Under the pieces are notes generated by a model, which was given only the letters and a program-made list of their open reading frames with translations, did not search any database and had not been told where the DNA came from. 64,000 bases of DNA from Sandaracinus sp. (GTDB lineage: Bacteria > Myxococcota_A > Polyangia > Polyangiales > Houyiibacteriaceae): NCBI GenBank assembly GCA_020633125.1, contig JACKEH010000009.1, positions 1-64,000 on the forward strand. The letters run 5' to 3'. Made by a program: the position numbers and the translations under genes. Numbering within the stretch: position 1 is the stretch's first letter; each line of letters starts with the position of its first letter. Below are positions 24,773-35,912 of this stretch, in pieces.

Positions 24773-26086
24773 TCAGGGGCGCTGCCAACGCAAGAGCGCG
24801 CTCGTGCGATCGAGTGGTGTGCCGACGATGGCCTGTCGCACGCAACGCTCGGCGTTCTCGTCGAGGCGGGTGCCCACGACCGTGACGGACGTGACGTTCC
24901 CCGCACGTGCGACGACCCGTGTCTGAAGCTGCGTGATCTCCGCCGGCAAGCAGCGGAAGACCGCGTCCGTGGCGCGCCGCGAGCGCACCGTCTCCGCTTG
25001 GCTCTCTTCCGTGGCTGTCGTGGGGCGCGGCGCGGCCGCCATCGCGGCGGTCTCCGTTCGCGGCGCCTCGGCGCGGGCTTCGTACGTCGCCTCGTCTGCG
25101 GCTTGGCTCGCACCGAACCCGATGCTCATGCTCGCGGCGCTGCGCATCGGAAGCCCTGCACTGCTGCCCGAGGTGGCACGACCGCCCACGGCACCTGACG
25201 GTCGTCCACGCCGCGCGACGTTGTCGGACCGCGCTTCCGATGCGCGGGCGTACCGTTCACCACCCGCGGCTCGATCGAGCAGATCGTCGATCTGCGCGAG
25301 ACCTTCGCTCGCTTCGGCTTCCGCGGGCGCCTCGACCGGCGCCGCGGCCGGAGCGCCCGCCGCCGGAGCGCCCGCGACCTGTGCCCGCGGGGCCGAAGTC
25401 GCGCTCGGCATCTCGGGCTCCGGTGCTTCTTCGAGCGCGTAGCGACCGTCGGCGGCGTACCCACTCTCGTACGCGACCGCAGCCGCCTCCGGTGCCTGGT
25501 CCGCCGATTGAAACGCGACGTAGGTGCCGGTGGCCGCGAGCAGCAACACGGCGGCGGACGCGAAGAACCACGACCGACCGGGTCCGGACGGTTTCTCGGC
25601 CGGCGCCGGCCGTGCGCCGCCGCTCGCCGCACGCGCCCCGCTCGAAGCGCCCAACCCGGTCGGAGCCGCCCCCGATCCAGCCGAGGGCGCTGCGGAGGCG
25701 GACGGTGCGGCCGGCGCCGCCAACGGTGCCGCCAACGGTGCCGCCAACGGCGTGGCAGCCACCGATGCGGCATCCGACTCGACGAGCGCGAGCGGGCCTT
25801 CGTCACCCCACGCCGAGAAGTCGGGGTCGGCGAGCGGGTCGAAGTCGTCGCCCGAAAGATCGCCGCTCGTGAAGTCGTCCAGCGACGCCTCGATGCGCGC
25901 CGCGAGCGCCTCCGCCGCGGCGTCGTCCCACGCCGGCTCCGGCTGCGCGCGCAACCACACGTCGACCTCGACCAAGCCGTCGGCGACGACTCGGTCGTCT
26001 CCACCGAGCCCACCCAGAACGTCGTCCAGCTCGGACGCGCCGGCATCGAGCGCCTCTTGCAGGGCGCGAAGCTTCGTGTCGCTCAC
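24773..26086 (-). CDS. Probable anti-sigma factor-like single-pass membrane protein
   Basis: A 437-residue protein whose ATG overlaps the sigma-factor stop as ATGA, so the two are co-translated. The N-terminal 110 residues are acidic and helical and could bind sigma. An Ala/Pro/Ser-rich stretch leads to one membrane helix (about residues 175-195), then a low-complexity region and a C-terminal domain with two Cys (FRCLPAEITQLQTRVVAR and ENAERCVRQAI). This layout suits an anti-sigma factor that senses outside the cytoplasm, but no zinc-finger HxxxCxxC motif is present, so the call rests mainly on context. A repeated APLA unit occurs near residue 115. Confidence 0.55.
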   Translation of the reverse strand: MSDTKLRALQEALDAGASELDDVLGGLGGDDRVVADGLVEVDVWLRAQPEPAWDDAAAEALAARIEASLDDFTSGDLSGDDFDPLADPDFSAWGDEGPLALVESDAASVAATPLAAPLAAPLAAPAAPSASAAPSAGSGAAPTGLGASSGARAASGGARPAPAEKPSGPGRSWFFASAAVLLLAATGTYVAFQSADQAPEAAAVAYESGYAADGRYALEEAPEPEMPSATSAPRAQVAGAPAAGAPAAAPVEAPAEAEASEGLAQIDDLLDRAAGGERYARASEARSDNVARRGRPSGAVGGRATSGSSAGLPMRSAASMSIGFGASQAADEATYEARAEAPRTETAAMAAAPRPTTATEESQAETVRSRRATDAVFRCLPAEITQLQTRVVARAGNVTSVTVVGTRLDENAERCVRQAIVGTPLDRTSALLRWQRP

Positions 26087-26844
26087 GAGCGCCTCCCCCC
26101 TTCCGCGACCAGCGGCGCGTCGTCACGTAGATCGTCGAGCGCCAGCCGGAGACGACGACGCGCCTCGTGGATTCGCCACGCCACGGTGCCCTCGGGGCAG
26201 CCGAGCACGTCGGCGGCTTCCTTGTGCGGCATGCCTTGAAGCAGCACGAGCACCACCGCGCTCCGCAGCGTCGGCGAGAGTTGGTCCAACGCGGCCGCCA
26301 GACGGCGCTCGGTTTGATCCTTCTCCACCGCCGCGGCCGGATCGGTGCGCCCCTGCGTCGGGTCCGCCGAAGGCTCGGGCATGCGCGGGTCGTCCAGGTC
26401 CGAGCTCGCGCGCCGTTTGCGACGCCGCAGCGCGTTCAAGCAGACGTTCACGCAGATTCGGTAGAGCCAAGTCGAGAGCTTCGAGCGTCCGTCGAAGCGC
26501 TCGAGGGCACGCCACGCGCGCAAGAAGGTCTCCTGGGTCGCGTCTTCGGCCTCACCGCGATCGCCGAGCATCTGAACGGCCGTGGCGTGCACGCGGCGTT
26601 GATGCGCGCGGACGAGACGACCGTAGGCTCCGGCATCACCCGAGCGGGCGCGCTCCAGCCACCGAGCCTCCTCCTCTTCCGTCACGTCTCCGATGCTCCG
26701 CGTGCCAAGGGCTTCGTCGTCGTCGATCGAATAGGTTCCCGAACGCGTCGGGTCCTCGGTCTCCCGCGAGGCGGGCGGCCGCGGGCCCGGCTCTTCGTCC
26801 CTGGACGAGAGCACGAGCGCGAGGGTCGGACGGTAGGCGATCAC
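26083..26844 (-). CDS. ECF-family RNA polymerase sigma factor
   Basis: A 253-residue sigma-70 family group IV factor. Region 2 contains EAEDATQETFLRAWRALERFDGRSKLSTWLYRICVN with the expected DAxxDxF-like and W-L-Y elements. Region 4 has QLSPTLRSAVVLVLLQGMPHKEAADVLGCPEGTVAWRIHEARRRLR, the helix-turn-helix for the -35 box. The first 60 residues form an extra acidic N-terminal extension. The start is a GTG at 26844; a shorter start within the extension is possible. It overlaps the downstream membrane protein gene, the usual sigma/anti-sigma order. The regulon cannot be named. Confidence 0.9.
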   Translation of the reverse strand: MIAYRPTLALVLSSRDEEPGPRPPASRETEDPTRSGTYSIDDDEALGTRSIGDVTEEEEARWLERARSGDAGAYGRLVRAHQRRVHATAVQMLGDRGEAEDATQETFLRAWRALERFDGRSKLSTWLYRICVNVCLNALRRRKRRASSDLDDPRMPEPSADPTQGRTDPAAAVEKDQTERRLAAALDQLSPTLRSAVVLVLLQGMPHKEAADVLGCPEGTVAWRIHEARRRLRLALDDLRDDAPLVAEGGRRS

Positions 26845-26921
26845 GGGGCCTGGAACAACGCAGGGGTGTCGACCTTTTGACCCAAAGTGACATGACGTGG
26901 GAAACCTGACGGGAACCCCGC

Positions 26922-27302
26922 ATGCCGGAACGCCGTATGAGCCCTCGGGCGCCGATCGAGTTGAAGGTCGAGTACAAGCGTCTGAACTCGTTCTTCGCGG
27001 ACTACACCCGCAACATCAGCAAGGGCGGAACCTTCATTCGCACCGAGAAACCGCTGCCGATCGGCACGGAGTTTCGGTTCGTCCTCCAGGTCCCGAAGCT
27101 GGAAGCGCCGCTCGAGCTGCGCGGAAAGGTGCAGTGGATCGTGCGCCCGACCGACGAAGCGGCGGCCGCCGATCCGGGCCCCGGCATGGGCATCGGTTTC
27201 GTCTACGACTCCGAAGCCGATCGCGAGCGCGTGGAAGGCGTGGTCGAAAACCTGATGGTCGAGAGCCTCGGCCCGGTGCTCTACCGCAAGCTCCTCCGCT
27301 GA
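26922..27302 (+). CDS. PilZ-domain protein (TIGR02266-like)
   Basis: A 126-residue single-domain protein. It begins RRMSPRAPIELKVEYKR and has the DYTRNISKGGTFIRTEKPLPIGTEF segment typical of the myxobacterial PilZ subfamily, with a later hydrophobic FRFVLQVP strand. Canonical PilZ domains bind cyclic di-GMP through RxxxR and D/NxSxxG; here RRMSPR and NISKGG keep that pattern in a variant form. It is divergent from the sigma-factor gene with 77 nt between the starts. The ATG at 26922 may be followed by an alternative start at codon 6. Confidence 0.85.
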   Translation: MPERRMSPRAPIELKVEYKRLNSFFADYTRNISKGGTFIRTEKPLPIGTEFRFVLQVPKLEAPLELRGKVQWIVRPTDEAAAADPGPGMGIGFVYDSEADRERVEGVVENLMVESLGPVLYRKLLR

Positions 27303-27439
27303 CCCAAGAAGTCACGCCCCCGCGGAGTCCCTGCCCCTGGAGCAGCGGACGGCTCGGTCGAAACTCACGCCTCGGCCGCAAAAACCGGAGCGAAGGCTCC
27401 GCTCGCTCCGTCCCCGAACGCAGCTCTTTCACGGACTGC

Positions 27440-27445
27440 TATGCT
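27440..27445 (+). promoter_or_regulatory. -10 element TATGCT of the transmembrane kinase
   Basis: TGCTATGCT is an extended -10 match that ends 10 nt before the ATG at 27456. It overlaps an in-frame ATG at 27441, which argues for the later start. Confidence 0.45.
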
Positions 27446-27455
27446 CGGCCCGGCC

Positions 27456-28862
27456 ATGCAGAACGCAGCGAATCACCTTCACGGCACGGTCATCGGGGAC
27501 CGATACCGGGTGGTCCGTGAGCTCGGCGGCGGCGGCATGGGCACGGTCTACGAGGTCGAGCACGTCGACCTCGGTCGCCCCTTCGCGTTGAAGGTCCTGC
27601 GCTTGGGTGCTCGCAACGACGAGCTCGAGCAGCGTTTCCGGCGGGAAGCGCGCGCGTTGGCGATGGTCCGCTCTCCGCGCGTCGCGCAGGTGACCGACTT
27701 CGGCATCGATCCGGTCGTCGGCACTTGGTACGTGATGGAGCTCGTCGCGGGCGAATCGCTCGAAGACCGGCTCGTACGCGACGGCGCACTCCCGCCTGCC
27801 GAAGCGCTCCCGATCCTCGCGGAGGTCGCCGAGGCGATCGCGGACGTCCACGACGCCAGCCTGGTGCACCGCGATCTCAAGCCCTCCAACATCGGGCTCC
27901 CGAGCCGCGGCCCACTCCGCGCGCAGCTGCTCGACTTCGGCCTCGCCGCCAGCATCGACGACGCGTTCCTCACGCGCATCACGCAGTCGCAGCAGGTGCT
28001 CGGCTCCTTGCCCTACATCGCGCCCGAGAGCTTCTCCGGCACCCGGCCGTCGGTGGCCGCCGACCTCTGGTCGCTCGGCATCGTGATCTACGAGACGCTC
28101 TCGGGGCGATTGCCCTTCGACGCGCCGAGCACCGCCGCGCTGATGCACGCAATCCTCACCGCGCCCGCGCCACGCTTGGACGGATTCCCCACCGAGCTCG
28201 GAGCGCTGCTGCGCGCGCTCTTGGACAAAGAGCCCACGAAACGCCCCGACTCCGCGCGTGTGGTCGCCGAACGGCTCCGCGCCGCGACGCGCACGAGCCT
28301 GCCGCCGACGCTCGCGATCGAGCCGATGCCTCGGACGCGCGCGATGCCGAGCGCCGAGCACCTCACCCCACCGGGCGCACGCACGGAGCCGCTTCCCGCC
28401 GCGCCGAGCGCCGCACCCGTCGAGTCTTCGATTCGCCTGACGACCCGCGGCCCGCGTTGGGGCCTGTGGGCCGTGGTCGGCGTCGCCATCGCCGTCGCGA
28501 CCGGGATCGGTGTGGCGGTCGCGCTCGATGCGATGTCCGTCGACGAGCCCGTCCCAACGGCCGCGCCTCCGGCCGAGCCCATCGCGGCCCCCGAAGCGTC
28601 CGACCTCCTCGTGGAGACCGAGACACAGCCCCCCGCAGTCGCCGCGCCGGTCGAGGCCACCGACTCCGTGCCCGCGCCCCAACCCACGACCGAGCCCACG
28701 GTCGAAGCGACGCCGAGCCCTCGCGCGACCGGCGGCCCCCGTCGACGTCCTCGAACCCCGGAGTCGCGCGAAGACACCGCGACGCCCTCCCCTGCGCCCG
28801 CACCGGCGCAAACGATGGCCCCCACGGGCTGGCGCGGTGGCATCATCGAGGACCTCGAATGA
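27456..28862 (+). CDS. Transmembrane Ser/Thr protein kinase
   Basis: A 468-residue kinase. The domain (about residues 17-280) has LGGGGMGTVYEVE, the ATP lysine in FALKVL, the RD catalytic loop HRDLKPSN, DFGLA and APESFSG, all intact. A proline/alanine-rich linker leads to one membrane helix (about 335-355, WGLWAVVGVAIAVATGIGVAVAL) and a Pro/Thr-rich extracytoplasmic tail of about 100 residues. The next gene overlaps the stop as ATGA, so kinase and the TPR membrane protein are probably partners. An alternative start lies 15 nt upstream. Confidence 0.88.
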   Translation: MQNAANHLHGTVIGDRYRVVRELGGGGMGTVYEVEHVDLGRPFALKVLRLGARNDELEQRFRREARALAMVRSPRVAQVTDFGIDPVVGTWYVMELVAGESLEDRLVRDGALPPAEALPILAEVAEAIADVHDASLVHRDLKPSNIGLPSRGPLRAQLLDFGLAASIDDAFLTRITQSQQVLGSLPYIAPESFSGTRPSVAADLWSLGIVIYETLSGRLPFDAPSTAALMHAILTAPAPRLDGFPTELGALLRALLDKEPTKRPDSARVVAERLRAATRTSLPPTLAIEPMPRTRAMPSAEHLTPPGARTEPLPAAPSAAPVESSIRLTTRGPRWGLWAVVGVAIAVATGIGVAVALDAMSVDEPVPTAAPPAEPIAAPEASDLLVETETQPPAVAAPVEATDSVPAPQPTTEPTVEATPSPRATGGPRRRPRTPESREDTATPSPAPAPAQTMAPTGWRGGIIEDLE

Positions 28863-29683
28863 CGCGCCTCGTCCTCGTCTTGGTCCTCGCCTCCGTCGTC
28901 ACGCCACGCGCCCACGCGCAGGAGGATGCGCGCGCGATCTTCCGTCGAGGTGTCGCCGCCCTTCGCGACGGCCGCTACGAGGACGCCGAGCGCGCCTTCG
29001 TCGCGAGCTACCGCGCGGACCCGCGACCGGCGACGATGTGCAACCTCGCGCTGACCTACGACGAGCAGCACGAGACCCGCGAAGCCGCGGAGGCCTACGA
29101 ACGCTGCGCCGCGACCGACGAAGAAGGCCGCTTTCGAGCGCACGCGCAAGAACGCGCGCTCGCGCTTCGCGAAGAGTTGGCCCGAGAGGCCGCCCTCCCC
29201 GTGCCGCCCGAGCCCGAGGTCGAACCGACGGAGCCCGAAGCGACGCCCAGCGCGAGCCCCTTCGTCGAAGCGCCGACCACGACGAACGTGCCGATCGTGG
29301 AGCACGGCGCCCCCACCGAAGCACCCTCGCGATCGCACACGCTCGCCATCGTGGGAGGCTCGGTCGCCGCGCTCGGCGCGGGCGCGGCCGCCCTCGGTGC
29401 CGTCTTCGCCGGGCGCTCGCAGGACGGTCTCGACACCCTCGTTGCGCGCCACGGGAGCGAGGGCACCGTCGTTCTCGCCGAAGGCTCGGAAGACGCCGCG
29501 CTCCTGCAGGACGCCCGCCGCGACCGACGCATCGCCATCGGCGCCTATGCGTCCGGCGCCGTGCTCGGCGCGCTCGGCGTGACGTTGATCGTGCTCGATC
29601 TCTTGCAACCGAGCGGCACCGCGGTAGCCGCCGCGCCCCTGCCGGGCGGGGCGATGGTCACGGCGCGCGTCGCGCTGCGCTGA
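28859..29683 (+). CDS. Exported TPR protein with C-terminal membrane segments
   Basis: A 274-residue protein translationally coupled to the kinase. A signal peptide (MTRLVLVLVLASVVTPRAHA, cleavage after AHA) is followed by two to three TPR-like units (ARAIFRRGVAALRDGRYEDAE, then PATMCNLALTYDEQHETREA), a Pro/Glu linker and two hydrophobic helices (about 160-182 and 222-243). Several myxobacterial kinases are followed by proteins of this layout. It may receive or transmit the kinase's signal at the envelope; this is inference. Confidence 0.75.
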   Translation: MTRLVLVLVLASVVTPRAHAQEDARAIFRRGVAALRDGRYEDAERAFVASYRADPRPATMCNLALTYDEQHETREAAEAYERCAATDEEGRFRAHAQERALALREELAREAALPVPPEPEVEPTEPEATPSASPFVEAPTTTNVPIVEHGAPTEAPSRSHTLAIVGGSVAALGAGAAALGAVFAGRSQDGLDTLVARHGSEGTVVLAEGSEDAALLQDARRDRRIAIGAYASGAVLGALGVTLIVLDLLQPSGTAVAAAPLPGGAMVTARVALR

Positions 29684-29694
29684 GCACGCCGTCG

Positions 29695-29723
29695 TTGACA
29701 CCCGAAAGCCCAGAGGCTACCTG
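29695..29723 (+). promoter_or_regulatory. Promoter of prfB
   Basis: A perfect TTGACA (29695-29700) is followed after 17 nt by TACCTG (29718-29723). Transcription would start near 29730, about 42 nt before the ATG at 29772. Confidence 0.6.
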
Positions 29724-29771
29724 ACCGCGGCCGAGCGCTTCCCGTGGAAGCACCCGGAGAAAGAACGGATC

Positions 29772-30900
29772 ATGCCGGTTTTCGTTGGTGAGACGCGCGA
29801 CGTGCTCGCGGACCTCGCCCAGCGCCTTGGTGCGCTGGGGAGGTATCTTTGACGTCGATGGCCTGAGACACGAGGTCGATCGACTCACGAACCTTTCCCT
29901 CCGCGAAGGCTTCTGGGACCAGCGAGAGCAGGCCGAGAAGCTGATGCGAGAGCGTGCACGCGCCGAAGAGACGGTCCTGACGTGGGACCGCTTGTCGAGC
30001 GACGTGCAGGGCCTTCTCGAGCTGCTCGAGATGGCCGGGGAAGACGAATCCGAGCTCGCCGAGCTCGTCGAACAAATCCCGGATCTGGAAAAGGGCGTCC
30101 GCCAGCTCGAGCTGCAGCGCATGCTCCTGCCGGACGACGACCAGGACGCGATCCTGTCCGTCAACGCCGGCGCGGGAGGCACCGACGCCCAGGATTGGGC
30201 GGAGATCCTCTTCCGCATGTACCAGCGCTGGGCCGAGAAACACGCGTACAAGGTCGAGGTTCAGGACCTGCAGAAGACCGAGGTCGGCATCGCCAGCGCC
30301 TCGATCCTCGTGAAGGGCCCCAACGCCTACGGCTTCTTGCGTGCGGAGAACGGCGTGCATCGCCTCATCCGCGTGTCGCGCTTCTCGGGTCGCCGTGAGA
30401 CGAGCTTCGTCGCCGTGAGCGTCGTGCCGGATCTCGACGACACCGTGAAGGTCGACATGAAGGACTCGGACCTCGAGGTCAGCGTGATGCGATCCGGCGG
30501 CGCCGGTGGTCAGCACGTCAACCGAACGGAGTCCGCGGTGCGCATCGTCCACAAGCCCACCGGCTTCACGGTGCGCTCGGACAGCGAACGCTCGCAGCAC
30601 CAGAACCGCGAGCTCGCGATGCAGCGCCTCCGCGGCCTCCTCTACGAGAAGGCCCGACGCGAGCAGGAGCAGGCCTTCGAAGAGGCCTTCATGAGCGACC
30701 AAGGCGAGATCGCCTTCGGGAGCCAGGCGCGCACGTACACCCTTCACCCCTACAAGATGGTGAAGGACGAGCGCACCGAGCTGAAGGTCGGCAACGCGGA
30801 CGCGGTCCTCGACGGCGACCTCGACGAGCTCATGGAGAGCTACCTGCTGATGACCGCGGACAAGCGCCGCGAGAAGAAGCAGGCGGAGAAGAAAGGCTGA
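29772..30900 (+). CDS. prfB: Peptide chain release factor 2, expressed by programmed +1 frameshift
   Basis: The zero frame starts at ATG 29772 behind GGAGAAAG, runs 26 codons and meets TGA at 29850-29852; skipping T29850 continues in the +1 frame to 30900 and gives 375 residues. The product has the helical N-terminal domain, the PCRF domain, the catalytic GGAGGQHVNRTESAVRI (RF2 type) and the C-terminal helix. It releases peptides at UGA and UAA. The tripeptide that reads the stop codon, SPF in E. coli RF2, is SRF here, in a loop about two residues shorter. Nearly every gene in the window ends in TGA, so RF2 should be essential. lysS follows after 129 nt. Confidence 0.93.
29841..29853 (+). promoter_or_regulatory. 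Programmed +1 frameshift site of prfB
   Basis: AGGTATCTTTGAC carries the slippery CTT codon, the in-frame TGA and the stimulatory C. An internal GGGGAGG lies just upstream (29837-29843) as the Shine-Dalgarno-like stimulator. The order is the same as in E. coli prfB. Low RF2 favours the shift, giving autoregulation. Confidence 0.92.
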
Positions 30901-31029
30901 GATACGCGGGGGCCCCACGGCCCTCGCGTCTCGTCGTTTCCGGTCGCCGACGCGACCCAACCTCGCCGCGCCGTTCGCGGTGATCTGGCCGGGAATCGAT
31001 GCCCGGCTCGGCTGTTCGGAGAAGATTCG

Positions 31030-32651
<1,622 letters not shown>

Positions 32652-32655
<4 letters not shown>

Positions 32656-34970
32656 GCGGAAAGGCCCACGTCGCCGTCGGCGCGACGCTCGCGCTCGCCG
32701 GTCTCGCCGCGCTCGCGACGACGTTCCTGATCGGCACGCCCGAGTGGCTGCTCGCGGCGTGGGCTCCGATTCCGCTCGGCTTCCTCTTCCTCGCGTGGGG
32801 CGGCGCACGCCTCGGTGACGGCCGCGGCACGCTCACCCGCTACGGCTACGTGCCGGTGGTGTTCGGCCTGGTCGACCTCGTCTCGCTCGCGCTCTTCGTG
32901 TGGTCGCTGGTTTCATGGCCCGCGCTCGTCGGGGGCGCGCTCGGCGCGACCGAATCGGGCTTCGCCCTCGAAGCCGTGATCGCGATCGGCGCGACGTTGG
33001 GCGTGCTCTGGCTCGCGCGGCCCGTGCTCGCGACGCTCGCGATTCGCCGTGGTGCACGCATGCAACCGGGCACCAAGGGCCGCGCGCGCCTTCAGCTCGC
33101 AGGCCTGACCTCGCTCCTCGAGCTCGCGACGGCGATGGTTCCGACCGTGCTCTTGCTCAAGGGCACTCAGCTCAGCCTCGCCGGCGGCTTCGGTTTCACC
33201 TACGGCATTCCCGAAGCGGAGCTCGCCCTCCCCGGCTCGCTGCAAACCTCGATGATCCTGGTCTACGGGATCGCGGGCATCTTCGCGTTTCTCGCGTTCG
33301 TACTGCGCATGAGCTTGTGGTTCCTGGAACCGGAGCGTTTCCGCTTCTGGTTCTGGGTCGCCCTGGACGTCGTGCTCGTCGCCGCCTTCGCGTTCGTGAC
33401 CCTGACCCTCCCCATTCAGCCTGCGAACGAAGGCCTCGAGGCCTTGGTCGAGCCCGTCATCCGGCTCGCGATCACCTCGTTCTTCGCGTTGCGGGTCTAC
33501 GTTCGCATCCTGCCCTTCGCGATGCAGGGCTTCGAGGTGTTGCGCTTCGAGACGCTCGTCGCCGCGCGCCACCTTCGGGCGAAGAAGAGCGGCTTCCTCG
33601 CCGCCATCGGCGGGCTCTCGATCGCGGCCGTCGCCGTCTCGACCGCGATGCTCGTCGGCGTGCTCAGCGTCATGGGCGGCTTCCGCGACGACCTGAAGCA
33701 GAAGATCCTCGGCAACCAAGCCCACGTCGTCGTCGACCGCGAGAACGCCACCTTCGAGGGCTGGAGCGCGGTGCTCGACGAGGTCACCGGATCGACCGAC
33801 GAGATCGCCGGCGCGAGCCCCTACGTGAGCGGCGAGGTCATGGTCACCTCGGCGACGAACATGGCCGGCGCGGTGCTTCGCGGCATCGACCCCGACACCG
33901 TGGGCTCGGTCACCGACCTCGAGCGCAACCTCACCCGCGGCCGCCTCGACTACCTTCGCCACCCCGAGCAGCTCTTGAATCTGCCGGCCGAAGAACGCCG
34001 CACGATCCTGCCGCTCGAGATCGAGATCGGCCGCGAGTCCGAAGGGCTCGTGCGCGAGATCGAAGACGAGATTCGCCGCCGCGACGATCCCACGGAGCCG
34101 TCGGGTCGCGCCGCGATTCGCGACGACCTCGACGAGCTGCTCGGCGAGCCTCCCCCGCCGCCCGCCGCGAACGTCCTGCCGGGCATCGTCCTCGGCAAAG
34201 AGCTCGCGCGAAGCCTTCGCGTCTACGTCGGCGACGAGATCGACGTGGTCAGCCCGAACGGCGAGCTCGGTCCCGCGGGTCCGATGCCGAAGAGCCGCCG
34301 CTTCCGCGTGGCCGGCGTGTTCTACAGCGGCATGTACGAGTTCGACATGAAGCACGTCTACGTGCTGCTCGAGCAGGGCCAGCGTTTCCTCGGCACCGGC
34401 GACGCGATCACCGGCATCGAGGTGAAGGTCCGCGACGTCGACCGCGCGCCCCAGACCGCCGACGCGATTCGGCGCGCGCTGCACGCCCAGAGCGACCTGC
34501 GCGTGCGCGATTGGCAAGAGCTCAACAGCGGCCTCTTCGGCGCGCTCGAGCTCGAGAAGCTCGCGATGTTCATCACGCTCGGCATCGCGGTGCTGATCGC
34601 CGGCTTCTGCGTCTTCGGCACCCTGACCCTGATGGTCCAAGAGAAGCAGCGCGAGGTCGGCATCCTCTTCGCGATGGGCTCGACCCGCCGGAGCATCGTC
34701 TCCGTGTTCGTGATCGAGGGCTTCTTGATCGGCCTCAACGGGGCGATCTTCGGGCTCGGCCTCGGCTACCTCGTCACCTTCGTCTTCGAGCACTTCGGCT
34801 TCCGGCTCAACCCGGAGGTCTATTACATCGACCGACTGCCCGTGAGCATCGACCCGATGGAGTTCGTCGTGGTCGGGCTCATCGCGCTCGCGGTCTGCGT
34901 CGTCTCCACCATCTTCCCCGCCGTCCTGGCCAGCCGCTTGCGCCCGGTCGACGCGCTTCGCCTCGAGTGA
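32652..34970 (+). CDS. lolE: LolC/LolE-like lipoprotein-releasing ABC permease with extra N-terminal membrane region
   Basis: A 772-residue inner-membrane protein. The C-terminal 450 residues match LolC/E: a first helix at AIGGLSIAAVAVSTAMLVGVLSVMGGF, a large periplasmic domain, and the FtsX helices starting at ITLGIAVLIAGFCVFGTLTLMV with the coupling motif EKQREVGILFAMGSTRRSI. The first 300 residues contain about seven additional hydrophobic helices not found in normal 400-residue LolE. It would extract lipoproteins from the inner membrane together with the LolD-like ATPase 10 nt downstream. A related MacB-type permease is the alternative. Confidence 0.85.
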
Positions 34971-34980
34971 AGGAGAACGC

Positions 34981-35862
34981 ATGAGCGAGCCCCTCGTCGT
35001 CGCCCGTGACGTCAAGAAGGTCTTCGTCCACGAAGGCAAAGACGTCGACGTCCTCAAGGGCGTGGACCTCTCCGTCAACCGGGGCGAGATGCTCTGCGTC
35101 GTCGGTCCGAGCGGCACCGGCAAGAGCACCTTGCTGCACATTCTCGGCACGCTCGATCTGCCGACCAGCGGCTCGATCACCTACGAAGGGCGCGACGTCA
35201 CGCGCCTGACGAGCAGCGAGCTCGCGCGTTTCCGCAACCGCACGCTCGGCTTCGTCTTCCAGTTCCACCACCTGATGCCCGAGTTCGACGCCCTCGAGAA
35301 CGTCATGATGCCGGGCCTGGTGCAGGGGCTCGCGCGGACGCCGCTCAAGAAGCGCGCGCGGGAGCTGCTCGAAGAGGTCGGCCTCGCGCACCGCCTCGCC
35401 CACCGTCCGGGTGAGCTCTCCGGCGGCGAGCAGCAGCGTGTCGCCCTCGCCCGTGCGCTCGTGCTCGATCCGGCGCTCATCCTCGCCGACGAGCCCACCG
35501 GCAACCTCGACAGCCGGACCAGCGAGCAGGTGCACCAGCTCTTCTTCGAGCTCAACGCCCGCCGCGGAACGACCTTCTTGATCGTTACCCACAGCCGCGA
35601 CATGGCCGCGCGCATGCCTCGTGTGGTCACGATGCGCGACGGGGTGGTCGAGCGCGACGAGCGCAAGAGCGAGACCTACCGCGACCGCGACGGACGAAAA
35701 GAGGCGGCGCTCGACGTGCTGCCCCGCGGCGCCGACGCGATCGCCTCCGAGGAGCCCTCCGAGGACGCCGAGAAGGCCCCGAGCGAGGCAGAATCCCCGT
35801 CCCCGGCCGCGAACGAGCCCTCCGAGCCGAACGCCCCGGACGAGGCGGGCAACCGAGCTTGA
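34981..35862 (+). CDS. lolD: LolD-like ABC transporter ATPase with acidic C-terminal tail
   Basis: A 293-residue ATPase. Walker A GPSGTGKST, Q-loop FQFHHL, signature LSGGEQQR, Walker B LILADEP with the catalytic Glu and switch His in THS are all intact; LMPEFDALENVMMP is the LolD-type segment after the Q-loop. The normal protein would end near residue 230; a further 60 residues rich in Glu, Ser, Pro and Ala follow. AAGGAG lies before the ATG. It partners the permease just upstream. Confidence 0.92.
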   Translation: MSEPLVVARDVKKVFVHEGKDVDVLKGVDLSVNRGEMLCVVGPSGTGKSTLLHILGTLDLPTSGSITYEGRDVTRLTSSELARFRNRTLGFVFQFHHLMPEFDALENVMMPGLVQGLARTPLKKRARELLEEVGLAHRLAHRPGELSGGEQQRVALARALVLDPALILADEPTGNLDSRTSEQVHQLFFELNARRGTTFLIVTHSRDMAARMPRVVTMRDGVVERDERKSETYRDRDGRKEAALDVLPRGADAIASEEPSEDAEKAPSEAESPSPAANEPSEPNAPDEAGNRA

Positions 35863-35912
35863 CCCCGAAAACCCCCGCGGCTATGACGCCGCGTCCCTCG
35901 GGACCCCACGAA

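Noticed and set aside
29785..30900. A simple prfB gene model without frameshift, starting at 29785.
   Set aside because: That frame begins with MVRRATCSRTSPSALVRWGG, which is unlike any RF2, whereas the zero frame from 29772 gives a normal RF2 N-terminus up to a classic CTT-TGA-C site.
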